64,000 nt of DNA from Williamsia maris (GTDB lineage: Bacteria; Actinomycetota; Actinomycetes; Mycobacteriales; Mycobacteriaceae), in the NCBI RefSeq assembly GCF_024171815.1, contig NZ_JAMTCJ010000002.1, forward strand, positions 1,054,001 through 1,118,000, read 5' to 3'. The position numbers and the translations under genes were made by a program. The notes beneath the pieces were generated by a model. The model was not told the origin of the DNA and searched no databases. It saw only the letters and a list, made by a program, of their open reading frames with translations. This document shows positions 26,359 to 35,652 of the stretch, one piece after another. How positions within the stretch are numbered: position 1 is the stretch's first letter; each line of letters starts with the position of its first letter.

Positions 26359-28839
26359 CTAGCTCGCGCCTGCTCCGTATCCCGCGGCGCGCAACGCCGA
26401 CATCAACTCCGACCGCGACCCGACACCGAGGCGGCGACGGATCCGTGCCACGTGGTGTTCGACGGTCTTGGCCGAGATGTACAGCGTTGCACCGATCTCG
26501 CGGTACGTGAGCCCCAGGACGAGCTGTTCGGCGACCTCGGCCTCGCGGTCGGACAGCGCCGACTGTGTACCGACATCGCCGGCGCCGACCGGCGCGGTGG
26601 TCGCGGTCGGACCGATGGTCCGGGCCGTCTGCAGCAGGGCGGTGGCTGATCGGGTGTCGCCGATTCGCAGTGCCCCTTCGGCGGCCAGTCGGGCACCGTC
26701 GAATGCGTGTCCGACCCGTTGCAGGCTGCGCGCCGCCACGTCGATGTCGGCCGCGACGACCGGTGTCTGCGCGTCCTCACCCTGCAGGACCTTCAGCCAC
26801 ACACGGCCGGCCTGCGCGAGAACGGCCGCGTACGAGCTGGATTCGGACGCCTCCCCGAGAGCGCGTGCATGCGGGACGAGCGTGACGGGGTCGTCGGAGA
26901 GGATCGCGGCCTGGACGCCGTACCAGTGCCACGCCGCCGACCACACCGACGGATCGCCGAGATCGGTGAGCAACCGGCCCGCGTCGGCGGCCAGATGCGC
27001 CACCCGCGCGACGTCGCCGCATCGGATGGCGGCGAGCCACAACTCGCCGAGTGGGAGCAGTGCGAAGAGGTCGACCTCGGCCTCGGCGACGACCGCCTGG
27101 GCGTCGCGCCAGGCATTGTTCAGCGCCCCCGAATCGCCACGACGTCGGGCGATACCGACCGCGAGTGCGTGACGCAGCAGCAGATCCCGGTGTGACCGCG
27201 CGGTCGCAGCGGTCGCAACGGCGGTGGCCTCGGCGAGATCGCCGGCCATCATCGCGGTCCAGGCACGCAGCAGGTCCAGACGTACCACGTAACCGTCGTT
27301 GGTCTCGTGGACACGGTTGAGCACCGCCTGCGCCCCACCGAGATCACCACCGTGCAGGTTCAGCAGGATCGCCAGCGCAGCAGCCGATTCCGGCTCCACC
27401 ACCGACACCCGTCGCAGCGACATCGACCGCAGGACCGGTCCGAGCGCAGGGGCCGGATCGGATCCCAGCGAGGCGACCAACCCGTCGGCGAGCAGGCCGG
27501 ACGAGGCGTTGTCGGCGGTCGGGGGAGCGCTGTGTGAGGCCTCGGCGAACGCGGCGGCTCCCTCGCGGTCCCCGGAGGCGATAAGGGCGACGACGCCGAT
27601 CGCCGCGTCGGCGCCTGCACGATCGGGACCGAGCCAGCGGAACAGTTGCGCGGCACGGGAGTACGTCCCTCGCCGCGACGCCACCGCCGATGCGACGCGG
27701 ACACCGGTGCGGATGGTGTCGGTCGATTCCGAGGCCAGCGCCGCGTCGGCGATGCGGGATGCGACGTCGAGGTCGTCGGATTCCAATGCGGCCTGGGCGA
27801 GGGCGACGTCGGTGGTGGCGGGATCGGCGCCGGCGACACGAGCGGCCGACCACAGCGTGACCGCTCGGTGTCCGGCGGCGGCGCGGGCGAACTCGCACAG
27901 GGTCTCGGCCAGGGCCGGATCGACCATGCCCTCGTCGGCCGCGGCGATGGCGCGGTCGGCGTCGAGCGCCCGATTGGCGATCAGGACCCGGACGAGCTCC
28001 GCACGGGTGGAACCGATCTGATGCGCACCGACCACGGCGACAAGGGATGCCTCTGCGCCCGGGAGGAAGAAGTCGGAGTCGCCGAGGAAGCCGGAACCGC
28101 GTGCGCGATCGACGGCGGCCACCGCTTCGGTCCGCGACACCGTCGCGGTCTGCGCGACCGTGTCGGGATCGGGGGACGAGCCGGCGGCGGCGATGGTCAA
28201 CACCGCCAACGCATTCCGGTCCAGGCGGCGGAGCTGTCGGTGTTGCCACGCGGAGATCGCAGTGGCCGCGACGGTGTCGAGCGTGCGTCCGTCGGTGCCC
28301 TGACCCTGGATCTCGACGGCGTGCAGGGCGGCGTCGATTGCAGCGCGGTTCCCGCCGGTGGCGCGGGCGATCGCGGCGGCGGGCCCGGCGAGCAGATGCC
28401 GACCGGACCGTTCGACCACCCCGGCCGCGGAGATGGGACGCAGCGGCACGACTCGTCCGCGCGACCGCAGGGCGGCGCTCAGATCGGCGATCGCATCGCG
28501 GTGGTCGCGTGGTTCGCCGGCGACGACGACGGTGATGTCGGCGCGTACGGCCAGCGTCGCGAGGTGGGCCAGGGTGGCGTCGTCACGGTCCTGCGCGTCG
28601 TCGACGAGCACGGCGCACCCGGGCTCGGGATCGAGAGGTATGTCGTGGACCACCGGGATGCCGATGCGGTGCAACGCATCCGAGAGCGCGGTGAGAACGG
28701 CGCTCTTGCCGCTGCCCGCGACACCGACGACGTGGGCACGCAACGGTCGGCCGGCGCTCGACTCGACGTCGAGCAGCAGTGACTGCGCGTCCGGCATCCC
28801 GGCCAGCGCACCCGCGGGTGACGTGAGGTCAGTTGGCAC
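26359..28839 (-). CDS. iniR: IniR-type P-loop/LuxR transcriptional regulator
   Basis: This 826-residue protein starts with GTG 28839, overlapping the Hsp70-like gene by 11 bases; ATG 28797 is the alternative. Walker A is VVGVAGSGKSAVLTAL (about 35-50) and the Walker B-like strand is GCAVLVDDAQDRDDATL. The middle 600 residues are Ala-rich helices of the kind seen in STAND/TPR regulators. The C-terminus is a LuxR helix-turn-helix (LSDREAEVAEQLVLGLTYRE, AKTVEHHVARIRRRLGV, about 757-820). Length and domain order match Rv0339c (IniR), which activates iniBAC in mycobacteria. It is co-oriented with, and overlaps, the membrane Hsp70-like gene, and both are divergent from iniBAC. The signal it senses is not visible. 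Confidence 0.8.
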   Translation of the reverse strand: MPTDLTSPAGALAGMPDAQSLLLDVESSAGRPLRAHVVGVAGSGKSAVLTALSDALHRIGIPVVHDIPLDPEPGCAVLVDDAQDRDDATLAHLATLAVRADITVVVAGEPRDHRDAIADLSAALRSRGRVVPLRPISAAGVVERSGRHLLAGPAAAIARATGGNRAAIDAALHAVEIQGQGTDGRTLDTVAATAISAWQHRQLRRLDRNALAVLTIAAAGSSPDPDTVAQTATVSRTEAVAAVDRARGSGFLGDSDFFLPGAEASLVAVVGAHQIGSTRAELVRVLIANRALDADRAIAAADEGMVDPALAETLCEFARAAAGHRAVTLWSAARVAGADPATTDVALAQAALESDDLDVASRIADAALASESTDTIRTGVRVASAVASRRGTYSRAAQLFRWLGPDRAGADAAIGVVALIASGDREGAAAFAEASHSAPPTADNASSGLLADGLVASLGSDPAPALGPVLRSMSLRRVSVVEPESAAALAILLNLHGGDLGGAQAVLNRVHETNDGYVVRLDLLRAWTAMMAGDLAEATAVATAATARSHRDLLLRHALAVGIARRRGDSGALNNAWRDAQAVVAEAEVDLFALLPLGELWLAAIRCGDVARVAHLAADAGRLLTDLGDPSVWSAAWHWYGVQAAILSDDPVTLVPHARALGEASESSSYAAVLAQAGRVWLKVLQGEDAQTPVVAADIDVAARSLQRVGHAFDGARLAAEGALRIGDTRSATALLQTARTIGPTATTAPVGAGDVGTQSALSDREAEVAEQLVLGLTYREIGATLYISAKTVEHHVARIRRRLGVGSRSELMSALRAAGYGAGAS

Positions 28840-30685
28840 CGAGGATCCCGCCGACGGTGTCGCCGACCCCGCCCAGGATGTTCCCGGGTACCTGCGCGAC
28901 ACGACCGGGGAAGTTCGGGAGGGTGGGAAGTGTCGGGATCGTCGGACGACCCGCGGTCTCCGGGGGCGCGTTGCCACCGGTGTCGCCCCCTCCGGTGTCG
29001 CCGCCGCCGGTGTTGCCGCCACCCGTGCTGCCCCCGCCGGTGTCGCCGCCGGTGTTGCCGGTGCCCGTGTTGCCGCCCCCGGTGTTCCCGCCGGTGCCGC
29101 CGCCGGTCGAACCGTTGGATCCGGAACCGGTACCGCCGTTGTTCTGCGAGCCCGACCCCGAGCCGCCGCCGGTGCCGGGCGACTGCGCGGCGCCCCCACC
29201 GGTGCCGGCGGTACCGCCGCTGCCTGTGTTGGGCGCAGCCGAGGCGCCGGTGCTGCCCGCACCGGGCGTGGAGCCGGCCGACGCGCTGCGGCCCGCACTC
29301 GCCGACGGTGCGCCCGAGGTGGCGGGGGCCGACTGCGTCGGGGTGGCGGCGGGGGCCTCGTCGCCGGAGAGTGCGGTGCCCACCGAGAGTCCGCCCGCGG
29401 TCAGCAACGCGATCGCGACCGCGACACCGCCGATGATGGCGAGACGTTTGTTTCGTCCCATGGGGATCTTCTCGACCACGGTCGTGCGGGGGGCCGGCTC
29501 GACCGCGCGGGTCTGCGCGGGTACGAGATCGGCCTTGCGCGCGGCGGCCAGATCAGCGACCGCGGCCGCGGCGTTGGCCGGCATCGCATCGAGTGCGGCT
29601 GCGGCGGAATCGATCTCGCCGGCGAGAATGGCGGCGCCGAAGGCCGAGGTGGTGACGGGGTCGGCGTCGACGATCACCGGGACCCGCAGCATCGACGACA
29701 TCATCTCGGTGATCAGCGGAACCGCCGATCCGCCACCGGTGAGGATGATCGCGGTGACGTCGCTGAGGCTGTGCCCGGTACCGGCGACGGTCTCGCGCAG
29801 CAGGGTCAGCGACGTGGCGATCGGCTCGTGCAGCAGGTCCTCGACCTCGGAGCGAACCAGGCGTGTCTCGGTCCGCAGGTCCGGCAACTCCACCGACACC
29901 GTCGTGTCGGTGTCCGACGACAGGGCTTCCTTGGCCGCGGTGCAGCGTCGGCGCAGCGTCGCGAGGGACTCCACGGTGTCGGGGGCGAACGGGTCGAGGT
30001 CGTCGAGCGCGGAGACCGACTCGAGGACGTGGGTCAGGATCAGCTGGTCGAACGCGTCGCCGCTGATGTCCTCGCTGCGGACGGGGCGACCGATGATCTG
30101 CGATGCCTCGCCGGTGCGGACCACGGCGATGTCGAGGGCGGAACCGCCGAGGTCGTAGACCACGACGAGGTCGGTGTCGGTGTCGGTGACCGCGGCATGT
30201 GAGCCGCCCGAGCGGGGGACACCGCCGGAGGCGAGCCCGTCGGGTCGGGTGGCCTCGGCCGCTGCCACGGCCGCGATCGCCTCGGGGACGAACGTGACGT
30301 CGGACAGTCCCTGGGTCGCCGCGGCGGCGCGCAACGCGTCGACGGTGTAGGCCTGCCACCCGTTGGGGCACGCGACGACGACGCTCGACGCATCCGAACC
30401 GCTCTCGCGGGCGAGGCAGGCCAGCGCCGTCGCGTACAGCTCCTCGCCGCTGAACTGACGGCCGTCGTCGGCGACGAGTGCGACCGGGTCACCGACCCGT
30501 TGGGTGAATCCGGCCAGGTCAGGCGACCCCGCCGAGACCGCGCCGGCCGCGGCCAGCACGGGCGCGCGACCGGGGGCGAGCTCCAGAGCCGTCTGCCGGA
30601 CCAGTGCGTCGTAGGTGCCCGACCGGGTCGTCGAGACCGCCACCGAGGCGGAACTACCGATCTTCAATCCGAGGCCAGAGGCCAT
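28829..30685 (-). CDS. Membrane-anchored Hsp70-like ATPase with extracytoplasmic Gly-rich tail
   Basis: This 618-residue protein starts at ATG 30685 behind AGAGGAG. Residues 1-about 385 form a divergent Hsp70/actin-like ATPase: GLGLKIGSSASVAVS (phosphate 1), VVVYDLGGSALDIAVVRTG (phosphate 2) and AIILTGGGSAVPLITEMM (adenosine loop). The Hsp70 substrate-binding domain is absent. A single membrane helix (RLAIIGGVAVAIALLTAGG, about 414-436) leads to a 180-residue Ser/Gly/Thr tail with repeated NTGGG and DTGGG units, ending VGDTVGGILGAN. The predicted topology is ATPase inside, tail outside. It overlaps the IniR-type gene and is divergent from iniB, so it may feed envelope status to that regulator; this is inference. 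Confidence 0.82.
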   Translation of the reverse strand: MASGLGLKIGSSASVAVSTTRSGTYDALVRQTALELAPGRAPVLAAAGAVSAGSPDLAGFTQRVGDPVALVADDGRQFSGEELYATALACLARESGSDASSVVVACPNGWQAYTVDALRAAAATQGLSDVTFVPEAIAAVAAAEATRPDGLASGGVPRSGGSHAAVTDTDTDLVVVYDLGGSALDIAVVRTGEASQIIGRPVRSEDISGDAFDQLILTHVLESVSALDDLDPFAPDTVESLATLRRRCTAAKEALSSDTDTTVSVELPDLRTETRLVRSEVEDLLHEPIATSLTLLRETVAGTGHSLSDVTAIILTGGGSAVPLITEMMSSMLRVPVIVDADPVTTSAFGAAILAGEIDSAAAALDAMPANAAAAVADLAAARKADLVPAQTRAVEPAPRTTVVEKIPMGRNKRLAIIGGVAVAIALLTAGGLSVGTALSGDEAPAATPTQSAPATSGAPSASAGRSASAGSTPGAGSTGASAAPNTGSGGTAGTGGGAAQSPGTGGGSGSGSQNNGGTGSGSNGSTGGGTGGNTGGGNTGTGNTGGDTGGGSTGGGNTGGGDTGGGDTGGNAPPETAGRPTIPTLPTLPNFPGRVAQVPGNILGGVGDTVGGILGAN

Positions 30686-30827
30686 GGGGTCGACTCCTCT
30701 ATTACGACGCGGGCGTGCGGACGCCCATTCACGTGACTTCATTCCATTGTCGATATCAAACCTTGTTCTGTTACCGCACGTCAGGAGATTGCGGGGACAT
30801 CCCCTATTCCCCCTAACGCACCCCCCG

Positions 30828-30862
30828 ACCCCCTAGTCCGAGCAGGACGCGGACAAGGGGGT
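30828..30862. promoter_or_regulatory. 13-bp inverted repeat in the iniB control region
   Basis: ACCCCCTAGTCCG (30828-30840) and CGGACAAGGGGGT (30850-30862) match at 12 of 13 positions around 9 bases. It lies 10 bases upstream of a possible iniB -35, the place expected for an activator such as IniR. CCCCTA motifs also occur twice just upstream (30800-30815). Confidence 0.5.
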
Positions 30863-30871
30863 TGATCCCCG

Positions 30872-30900
30872 TTGGGCGGGGGGTCGCGGATGCCTAGCGT
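30872..30900 (+). promoter_or_regulatory. Possible iniB promoter
   Basis: TTGGGC (30872-30877), 17 bases and TAGCGT (30895-30900) form a modest SigA-like promoter about 70 bases before the iniB ATG. The poor -35 would fit dependence on an activator. Confidence 0.4.
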
Positions 30901-30968
30901 TGTGGTCAATCGGAGATCCGGGATCTCACGAAGAGCTCAGACCTCCACAACCAGCCACAGGAGCCACC

Positions 30969-33900
30969 ATGCCCACCAACGCAGTCCTCGACTTCATCCT
31001 CAACCTGCTGCGCGACGACAAGGCGGCCAGCGCCTACTGCCTGAACCCGCAGGCGGCGCTCGACGCGGCCGGGCTCCCCGAGCTCTGCCACGCCGACATC
31101 GTCGGTGCGGCGCCGATGGTCGCCGAGTCCGGTCTGTTCCCCGGCGGTCAGCGTCTCGCCTCGATCGTCAACGCCGGCGCGGTGCCGGTCGCGGCAGGCG
31201 GAGTCGGTGGCGTGGGCCTCGGTGGGGGCAACGTCGGTCTCGGCGGCATCAACCTCGGTGGCATCAACCTGGGCGGGGTCGCCCTCGGCGGTCTCGGTGG
31301 GATCGCGCTCGGCGGCCTCAACTTCGGCAGCATCGACTTCGGCAGCCTCGCGCTCGGCGGCATCAACCTCGGCAACGGCATCAACTTCGGGTCCGTGAAC
31401 TTCGGCAGCCTCGGGAACTTCGACTTCAGCAGCCTCAACCTCGGCGCCCTCGACCTCAGCGCACTCAACTTCGGTGTCGTCTCCATCAGCAACCTCGTGT
31501 CCGGTGTCCTCGACCTCGGCGACCTGGCCATCGGAACCCAGCTCGGTGCCGTCCTGGCCGGTTCGCTGGCCGCCGCACTCAGCGTCGGCGGAACCGTCGC
31601 GGCCACCTTCGGCGCGGCGTTCGGCGCCTTCGTCGACGCGGTCGTCGCTCTCGGCGGCTCGCTGGTCAACGTCATCGACATCAACGGTGTCCTCGACATC
31701 GGCGCCACCATCGCCGGTGTCTTCACCGGTGGCCTCGGCCTGGCCGCCGGTCTCGGCGCACAGCTCGCCGGAACCATCAACGCGGCCGTCGCGGTCGCCG
31801 GTGGCGTCGCCGCAGCCGCGGTGCTCAACGGCACCGCGACCATCGGCGCCGTCCTCGGTGGCGCACTCGGAGTGGGAGGTGCCCTCGCCGGAAACGTCGG
31901 TGCGGCCCTCGGTGCAGCGGTCGGTGGACTGATCGGGGTGGGCGGATCCCTGGCCGCCGATCTGTCCGCCGCACTCGCAGCCGGTGTCGGCGTCAGCGGA
32001 TCGCTGGTCGCCGTCCTCGCCGGCGCGCTCGGTGTCGGTGTCGGTGCCGTCGGCGGGGTCGTCGCCCAGCTCAGCGGCGCACTCGGTGCCGCGCTCGGCG
32101 TCACCGCCGGACTCGGCGGAACGCTGGCCGGTCTGCTCAACACCACCGTGCTCGCCACCCTCGCGGGCGGCCTGACCACCGCGCTGCAGGGTGCCCTGGT
32201 CACCGCGCTCGGCGCCGGCGGCGTCATCGGTGCCGACCTCGGTCTCGCGCTCGGCGCGGTCCTCGGAACGGTCACCGACCTGACCGGGATCCTCGATCTC
32301 AACGCGGTCCTCGGCGCAGGCGGCACCCTCGCCGGCGCCCTGACCGGCGTCCTCGGCCTGGGCGGCGGCATCACCGCAGCGCTCGCCGGTGCACTCGACG
32401 CCGCGCTCGCCGCAGCCGGCGGTTTCGACCTCGCCGCGGTGTTGGCGGGCGGCGGCAACCTCGGTCTCGCCCTCGGCACCGCACTGTCCGGCGTCCTCGC
32501 CGCGGGTGGCGCGGTCGCCGCCAACCTCGGCCTCGCCCTCGGCGGTGTCCTCGGAGTCGCCCTGGGTGGCGGACTGGGAGTGGCGGGCGCGCTCGGCGCG
32601 CAGCTGAGCGGCCTGCTCGCCGGTGGTGTCGGCCTCGGCACCGCCCTGGCCACGGTCCTCGGCGGAGCCCTGAACCTCGGCGCGGGCGCTGTGCTCGTCG
32701 GCGGCGTCGTCGGCAACTTGTCGGCCGTTCTCGGCGGCGCGCTCAGCGCAGCCCTGGGCGCAGGCGGCCTCGTCGCGGGCAACCTCACCGCCCTGCTGGC
32801 CGGCGGCCTGACCGCCGACCTCTCGGCCGCCCTCGGTGCCGTGCTCGGCGCCGGCGGCATCCTCGGCGCCGACCTCGGCCTCGCGATCGGCGGCGTCTTC
32901 GGTGCCCTCGCGGGCGTGTCCGGCGCCCTCGCTCTCGCACCCACCCTGGGCCTGGCCCTCGCCGGACAGCTCGGTGCCGCGCTGGGCATCGGCGGTCTCG
33001 CCGTCGGACAGCTCGGGGCGTCGCTCGACGCACTCCTGGCCGGCGGTGTCGACCTGGCCGGCGTGCTCGCAGGCACCGCGAACATCGGCGCCGTCCTCGG
33101 CACCGCACTCGGCCTCGGCGGGGTCCTGGCCGCCGACTTCGGCGCCACCCTCGGCGCAGTCCTCGGGACCGCCCTGTCCGGTGCGCTCGGCGCACAGCTG
33201 GCCGGTCTGCTCGCCGGCGGTGTCGGACTCGGTGCCGCACTGTCCACCGTCCTCGGCGGGGCCCTGGGCCTCGACGTGGTCGCCGGACTCGCGGCCGGTG
33301 TCGCCGCCGATCTGACCGCCACCCTGGGCGGAACGCTCGGTGCCGTCCTCGGCGCGGGCGGCGTCCTCGGCGCCGACCTCAACGCACTGCTCTCCGGTGG
33401 ACTCACCGGCCAGCTCTCCGGCGCACTCGGCACCGCGTTGTCCGCGGGCGGCGCGGTCGCGGCCAACCTGGGCGTGGCGCTGGGCGCCGCACTCGCCGGC
33501 GTGGTCGGTGTCGGTGGTCTGATCGCGCTCGACCCGACCCTGGTGCTCGGCCTCGGCGGCACGCTCGCCACCGCGCTCACCGGTGCTCTCGGCCTCGACG
33601 GCCTGCTCGCCGGGGGCCTGGGGGCAACCCTGAGCGCCGCTCTCGGCGCGGGCGTGGACCTGGCCGCCGTCGTCGCGGGTACCGCTGACCTGTCGGCCAT
33701 CCTGGGCGCCACGCTGGGCGCAGGCGGAGCTCTCGCCGCCGGCGTCGGCGCCTCGCTCGGCGCCGTCCTCGGCACCGCGCTCACCGGCACCCTCGGCGCA
33801 CAGCTCTCCGGACTCGTCGCCGGCGGCCTCGGCCTCGGTGCCGGTCTGTCGACCGTGCTCGGCGGAGCGCTCGGACTCGACGTCGCCGGTGGCCTCGCCA

Positions 33901-35450
33901 CCTCGCTCGGCACCACCCTCACCGCCGCACTCGGCGCGGGCGGACTGCTCGGGGCCGACGTCACGGCCCTCCTCGGTGGCGGCCTCACGGCCGGTCTCTC
34001 GAGCACTCTGAGCGCCGCGCTCGGTGCCGGTGGCGCCCTCGGCGCCGACTTCGGAGCCGCACTCGGTGGCGTGCTCGGAGCCGGCCTGTCCGGCCTGGGT
34101 GCACTCGACCCCTCGGTCGGTCTCGACCTCGGTGCGGCGCTCGCGGGCAACTTCGCCGGCGGCCTCGGACTCGACGGCGCGGTCGTCGGACAGCTCGGTG
34201 CCGCACTGAACACCGTGCTCGGCGGGTCGGTGGATCTGTCCACCGTGCTCGGCGGCGGCGCGGACCTCGGCGCGACCCTGAGTGCCGCACTCGGCGCCGG
34301 CGGCAGCGCCGCCGCGGGTCTCGGCGCATCGCTCGGCACCGTGCTGGGTGCGGCCGTCACCGGTGATCTCGGCACGCAGGTCGTCGGTGCACTGGGCGGC
34401 GGCGCCGATCTCGGCACCGCGATCAGCACCGGCCTCGGCGGCGCGCTCGATCTCGACGGCGGCCTCACCAGCAGCCTCGGCACCGCCCTCGGCGCCGCGA
34501 TCACCACCGGCGCGCAGGCGACCGGCGGGCTCGACGGACAGCTCGGTGCACTAGCCGACCCGTCGGCCGCCCTGACCGGCGGACTCGCAGGCGTCACCGG
34601 ACTCGGTGCCGGACTGGCCGGATCCCTCTCGGGAGCAGCCGGACTCGACGCCGTCGCCGGACTCGGTGGAGCAGCCGGACTCGGCGGCGCGACGGGACTC
34701 GACGGTGCCCTCGGGGCGACCGGCGGCCTCGGTGCCGCCCTCGGCGCCACCACCGGCCTGACCGGCGCGCTCTCGGGCGCCACCGGCCTCACCGGCGCCA
34801 CCCCCGGTCTGCCCGATCTCGGTGCGGGTCTGTCGACCGGGCTCGGCCTCACCTCGGGGGTCGCAGCCGGGGCGTCCGGAGCACTGGGCGCCGCTACGGG
34901 TACCGACACCGGACTCGACAGCACGCTGGGCGCAGGCGCGGGCGGTGCGGTCGACGCCGGTTCGCATGCGGCCGGCGGTCTGGGCCTGGGCGGACTCGGC
35001 CTCGGTTCGGGTGTCGACTCGGCCCTGCAGGGCGGGGCGACCGGCGACCTGGCCGGTGCGCTGCACACCACCACCTCGGGAGTCGGCGGCCTCACGTCCG
35101 GGCTCACCGGGTCGACCGCGGGTGCGGCGACCGGCGACGCCTCGGGTGCGGGTTCGCTGCAGGGCGCGACCCACGGTCTGACCGACACCACCGCGGACCT
35201 GACCGGATCGACGGCGAACCACGCCGCGGCCGGCGCGGGCTCCACGTGGTCGGGTCTCGACGCCGACCACACCTTCGCGGGCAGCGGCTCGAGCACCACC
35301 GCGGGCGACGGCGGTCTGCACACCAGCGGACTCACCGACGGCCTGACCGGCGGACTCACCGGTGGCGGCGACGCCGCGGGGCAGACGCACACCGAGGCCA
35401 CCACCTCGGAGTCGCATCACCTCGACATCGGACACGGCCTGCTGCCCTGA
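30969..35450 (+). CDS. iniB: Very large IniB-like Ala/Gly-rich protein
   Basis: This 1,493-residue protein starts at ATG 30969 behind CAGGAG; the in-frame GTG at 30900 lies inside the promoter. The first about 65 residues (VLDFILNLLRDDKAASAYCL, then QAALDAAGLPELCHADIVGA) match the IniB N-terminal domain. Residues about 79-175 are pentapeptide-like (GGINLGGINLGGV, LNFGSIDFGSLAL). About 1,150 residues of degenerate Gly/Ala/Leu repeats follow (LGAVLGAGGVLGADLNALL-like units). The C-terminus is Thr/Ser/His-rich and ends ESHHLDIGHGLLP. M. tuberculosis IniB is, from memory, about 480 residues, so this one is about three times longer. There is no classical signal peptide. It leads the iniBAC operon induced by cell-wall stress. 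The molecular role is unknown; a structural or membrane-associated polymer is plausible. Confidence 0.85.
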   Translation: MPTNAVLDFILNLLRDDKAASAYCLNPQAALDAAGLPELCHADIVGAAPMVAESGLFPGGQRLASIVNAGAVPVAAGGVGGVGLGGGNVGLGGINLGGINLGGVALGGLGGIALGGLNFGSIDFGSLALGGINLGNGINFGSVNFGSLGNFDFSSLNLGALDLSALNFGVVSISNLVSGVLDLGDLAIGTQLGAVLAGSLAAALSVGGTVAATFGAAFGAFVDAVVALGGSLVNVIDINGVLDIGATIAGVFTGGLGLAAGLGAQLAGTINAAVAVAGGVAAAAVLNGTATIGAVLGGALGVGGALAGNVGAALGAAVGGLIGVGGSLAADLSAALAAGVGVSGSLVAVLAGALGVGVGAVGGVVAQLSGALGAALGVTAGLGGTLAGLLNTTVLATLAGGLTTALQGALVTALGAGGVIGADLGLALGAVLGTVTDLTGILDLNAVLGAGGTLAGALTGVLGLGGGITAALAGALDAALAAAGGFDLAAVLAGGGNLGLALGTALSGVLAAGGAVAANLGLALGGVLGVALGGGLGVAGALGAQLSGLLAGGVGLGTALATVLGGALNLGAGAVLVGGVVGNLSAVLGGALSAALGAGGLVAGNLTALLAGGLTADLSAALGAVLGAGGILGADLGLAIGGVFGALAGVSGALALAPTLGLALAGQLGAALGIGGLAVGQLGASLDALLAGGVDLAGVLAGTANIGAVLGTALGLGGVLAADFGATLGAVLGTALSGALGAQLAGLLAGGVGLGAALSTVLGGALGLDVVAGLAAGVAADLTATLGGTLGAVLGAGGVLGADLNALLSGGLTGQLSGALGTALSAGGAVAANLGVALGAALAGVVGVGGLIALDPTLVLGLGGTLATALTGALGLDGLLAGGLGATLSAALGAGVDLAAVVAGTADLSAILGATLGAGGALAAGVGASLGAVLGTALTGTLGAQLSGLVAGGLGLGAGLSTVLGGALGLDVAGGLATSLGTTLTAALGAGGLLGADVTALLGGGLTAGLSSTLSAALGAGGALGADFGAALGGVLGAGLSGLGALDPSVGLDLGAALAGNFAGGLGLDGAVVGQLGAALNTVLGGSVDLSTVLGGGADLGATLSAALGAGGSAAAGLGASLGTVLGAAVTGDLGTQVVGALGGGADLGTAISTGLGGALDLDGGLTSSLGTALGAAITTGAQATGGLDGQLGALADPSAALTGGLAGVTGLGAGLAGSLSGAAGLDAVAGLGGAAGLGGATGLDGALGATGGLGAALGATTGLTGALSGATGLTGATPGLPDLGAGLSTGLGLTSGVAAGASGALGAATGTDTGLDSTLGAGAGGAVDAGSHAAGGLGLGGLGLGSGVDSALQGGATGDLAGALHTTTSGVGGLTSGLTGSTAGAATGDASGAGSLQGATHGLTDTTADLTGSTANHAAAGAGSTWSGLDADHTFAGSGSSTTAGDGGLHTSGLTDGLTGGLTGGGDAAGQTHTEATTSESHHLDIGHGLLP
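31203..34560 (+). repeat. Protein-coding Gly/Ala/Leu repeat tract of iniB
   Basis: Degenerate repeats built on GGC, GCC, CTC and GGT codons run for about 3.3 kb. The codon pattern leaves two further frames open for hundreds of codons, including a 1,418-codon antisense frame. The units are short and imperfect and could mediate recombination. Confidence 0.7.
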
Positions 35451-35543
35451 CCGACGCCTCGCGGCGTCACCGCGAAAGAGCTCGTCAGTGCAGCGCGCGC
35501 CGGTTGCCCCGAACTACCGTCCGCGCCTGCCTGGCAGCATCGG

Positions 35544-35573
35544 CCCCGTACGCTGGATTTCTGGCGTACGGGG
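35544..35573 (+). terminator. 10-bp perfect hairpin between iniB and iniA
   Basis: CCCCGTACGC (35544-35553) pairs perfectly with GCGTACGGGG (35564-35573) around 10 bases. A smaller hairpin, GACGCC/GGCGTC, lies at 35453-35468 just after the iniB stop. Neither has a T-run. Partial termination or RNA processing would reduce iniA and iniC relative to iniB. Confidence 0.5.
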
Positions 35574-35652
35574 TCGTTGCGGTTCGGTGACCCCGACCCG
35601 CCGCGCAGTCCCGCCACACCCGACGACAACCCAGGTGAGGTCACCCGCCACC

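Noticed and set aside
30862-30900. TTGATC at 30862-30867 as the iniB -35
   Set aside because: The spacer to TAGCGT is 27 bases, too long; TTGGGC at 30872 gives 17.
31148-35404. A 1,418-codon open frame antisense to iniB and a 938-codon frame in another plus frame
   Set aside because: They arise because GGC, GCC and CTC codons of the repeat give no stops in other frames. Their translations are Pro/Arg/Ser/Ala low complexity with no domain, and the iniB frame has the RBS and recognisable N-terminus.
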